Source: SHVZ01 sp044223515
GTDB taxonomy: Bacteria > Pseudomonadota > Alphaproteobacteria > SHVZ01
Assembly: GCA_044223515.1 (NCBI GenBank)
Contig: JBGALV010000010.1
Span: 1-64,000 of the forward strand
Direction: 5' to 3'
Length of the DNA: 64,000 bases
This document shows positions 62,615-64,000 of this stretch, in pieces; position 1 is the stretch's first letter, and every line of letters begins with the position of its first letter. A program made the position numbers and the translations under genes. Below the pieces are notes generated by a model, which had not been told where the DNA came from, did not search any database, and was given only the letters and a program-made list of their open reading frames with translations.

Positions 62615-64000
62615 CGCCGCGATCAGGCGGCGAAGCGCCGGCCCCGGATCGAAGCTCGGCGCATCGCCGCCCTCCAGCACCGCGGTTCCATCCAGATCCG
62701 TCGTTCCTTCCGGAGTCTCAGCCGCGCCCGAGAGCTTGAGCCCTGAGAGGGGGCCCACGAGCCGTCCGACCGCCGTAACGGCGGTGTTGTCGGCGACGCC
62801 CGCGCCATCCCCGTTCGCGAACAGCCGCAACAGCTCCGACGGCCGCCTCGTCGCGAGGTCGAAGGAGATGTCGGTGCCGTCTCCGTCGAGAGCGAACCTC
62901 CCTGCCGCGGAAACGCGCGCGCCTGCCGCCTCGCCGATGCGGAAGCGGCGGAAGTCGAGGACATTACCTTCGAGGTCGGCCTCGAGGTCGAGATCGCGAA
63001 GCCCGATCCCATGCCATGTCGCGAGGTCGGCCGAGGCCGCGACATGGCCTCCGACACCCATCGCGACGACCGCGCCGACGAGCGGCAGGTAAGGGTCGAG
63101 CGTGATCCGATCGACCGCGACCCTGAGATCGATCATCGGCTCCGGCGCCAGCATCAGGTTCCCGCTGCCGAGCATGCGGCTGGTGTCGAGCTTGAGGTCG
63201 AACGACGGCACCGTCAGCCGCTCGCCGTCGAAGGTCATGCGGAACGACAGCGCGGCGCGGCGCAGCCGGTCGGGCGGAATTCCCGCGGGCTCGAGACCGA
63301 GCCATGCCAATGCGACGCGGAGATTGTCGGCGACGATATCGGCCTCGCCCTCATAGGCCGGCGCCGCATCGGTCGTGCTGATGCGCCCGAACGCGGTCAG
63401 CTCGGTGCCTCCCGGCCCCAGCGCGGAGATTTGGCGGATCGCCATCTGACGATCTAGCAGCCGGATCTCGGCTCGCGCCTGGCGCAGGAGACTGCCGCGC
63501 ACGCCGACCGCCTCGGCCGTCAGCACCAGGGAAAGATCGCGTCCGTCCGCGCCGCCTCGAAGCCCGATGATCGTGCCAAGCCAGCGCTCCAGCTCCAGGC
63601 GGCCGAAGGCGAGCTGGATCTCGCCGGCGCGAAAGCTCTCGGCGAGGTCGATCCGGCCGCCGATGCGGGCTCCGTCGATGTCGAAAGAGAAGTCGGAAAG
63701 CACCACCCGGCCGTCGCTCCAGGCGAGCTTCGCTTCCGCGGTCGCGGGGCCTGCGAGCGGCACCGCGACGATGCCGAGCCGCGCCAGGAACCTGGCACCG
63801 TCGGCGGTCGTCAGCTTGATTGGCCCGCCGATCTCGAGGCCGCCTGCACCACGATTGGCGGCGCCGGCGAGCGACACCTCGGCGCCGACGCCCTGAAGCT
63901 TCGCGGCGAAGCCGACCGGACGGCCGGCATCGAGGCGCCCCACCATCACCTCGATCCGGGCCGGCTCCATGCTGATGCGCGCCGTGCCGCGGATGTCGAA
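62591..64000 (-). CDS. AsmA-like envelope protein, C-terminal part (5' end outside window)
   Basis: The frame is open to the window edge (470 codons visible). The product has long runs of alternating beta strands with repeated DL-x-L-D and G-x-L-x-F patterns, for example FDLKLDTSRMLGSGNLML, MIDLRVAVDRITLDPYLPLV and LRDLDLEADLEGNVLDF, and ends in the typical AsmA-type tail where P-L-SGLKLSG precedes it. AsmA-family proteins bridge inner and outer membranes and are linked to lipid transport. The apparent ATG at 63970 is internal. Function within the family cannot be fixed from the fragment. Confidence 0.8.
   Translation of the reverse strand, partial: FDIRGTARISMEPARIEVMVGRLDAGRPVGFAAKLQGVGAEVSLAGAANRGAGGLEIGGPIKLTTADGARFLARLGIVAVPLAGPATAEAKLAWSDGRVVLSDFSFDIDGARIGGRIDLAESFRAGEIQLAFGRLELERWLGTIIGLRGGADGRDLSLVLTAEAVGVRGSLLRQARAEIRLLDRQMAIRQISALGPGGTELTAFGRISTTDAAPAYEGEADIVADNLRVALAWLGLEPAGIPPDRLRRAALSFRMTFDGERLTVPSFDLKLDTSRMLGSGNLMLAPEPMIDLRVAVDRITLDPYLPLVGAVVAMGVGGHVAASADLATWHGIGLRDLDLEADLEGNVLDFRRFRIGEAAGARVSAAGRFALDGDGTDISFDLATRRPSELLRLFANGDGAGVADNTAVTAVGRLVGPLSGLKLSGAAETPEGTTDLDGTAVLEGGDAPSFDPGPALRRLIAALAVRGGR

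Overview
The window is 64 kb of very GC-rich chromosomal DNA from an alphaproteobacterium, probably of a Rhodospirillales-like lineage (inference). The best taxonomic marker is an NDUFS4-type accessory subunit of complex I, a family tied to Alphaproteobacteria and mitochondria. Paired glyQ/glyS, a eukaryote-type ornithine decarboxylase and the dense coding layout fit this. There are no insertion sequences, phage genes, rRNA operons or CRISPR arrays.

Layout. 1-5.6 kb: ornithine decarboxylase (3' end cut off) with a structured leader, a giant BNR/sortilin-type repeat protein, tRNA-Pro(TGG), the NDUFS4-like gene and tRNA-Arg(TCT). 5.6-12.4 kb: amino-acid and amide metabolism (flavin monooxygenase, zinc deacylase, D-threonine-aldolase-type enzyme, glutamine amidotransferase, L-threonine-aldolase family enzyme, amidase). 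12.5-16.6 kb: TPR/O-GlcNAc-transferase-like protein, O-methyltransferase, DUF192 protein and an HDAC-family deacetylase. 16.6-22.3 kb: a polar amino-acid ABC transporter behind a broken class V aminotransferase gene, then a divergent omega-aminotransferase with a strong terminator. 22.3-31.3 kb: phosphodiesterase, small lipoprotein, an LPS/heptose set (gmhB-like phosphatase, two GT4, one GT9), ygfZ, an Rrf2 regulator and two tandem TPR/fucosyltransferase-like paralogues, the second frameshifted. 31.3-44 kb: ppdK-glyS-glyQ, HIT protein, Xaa-Pro aminopeptidase, DUF1127 and prmA (both broken by single-base deletions), a secreted Lys/Ala/Pro-rich protein, a TrmN6-like methyltransferase, DUF2007, polyprenyl diphosphate synthase and tRNA-Pro(CGG).

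44.0-58.4 kb is the main feature: a complete Pel-type exopolysaccharide locus on the minus strand. It reads hydrolase, deacetylase, TPR scaffold, outer-membrane barrel, pelC, pelD, pelE, pelF, pelG. Unlike the classical seven-gene pelABCDEFG, both PelA and PelB are each split into two proteins, giving nine genes. PelD keeps an RxxD motif like the c-di-GMP-binding site. The TPR gene is interrupted by a 109-bp out-of-frame duplication whose two copies differ mainly at synonymous sites. Removing it restores a single 1,094-residue frame.

58.4-64 kb: a DUF3108 protein divergent from pel, a small lipoprotein-like protein, rlmD-like methyltransferase, fumC, a ribbon-helix-helix protein and the C-terminal part of an AsmA-like protein running off the window.

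Five genes are disrupted. Single-base deletions account for three of them (second TPR/GT paralogue, DUF1127, prmA), and five of these deletions fall within 1.3 kb (40.1-41.4 kb), so consensus sequencing error is a serious alternative to real gene decay. The other two carry a larger deletion (class V aminotransferase) and the 109-bp duplication (pelB TPR gene).
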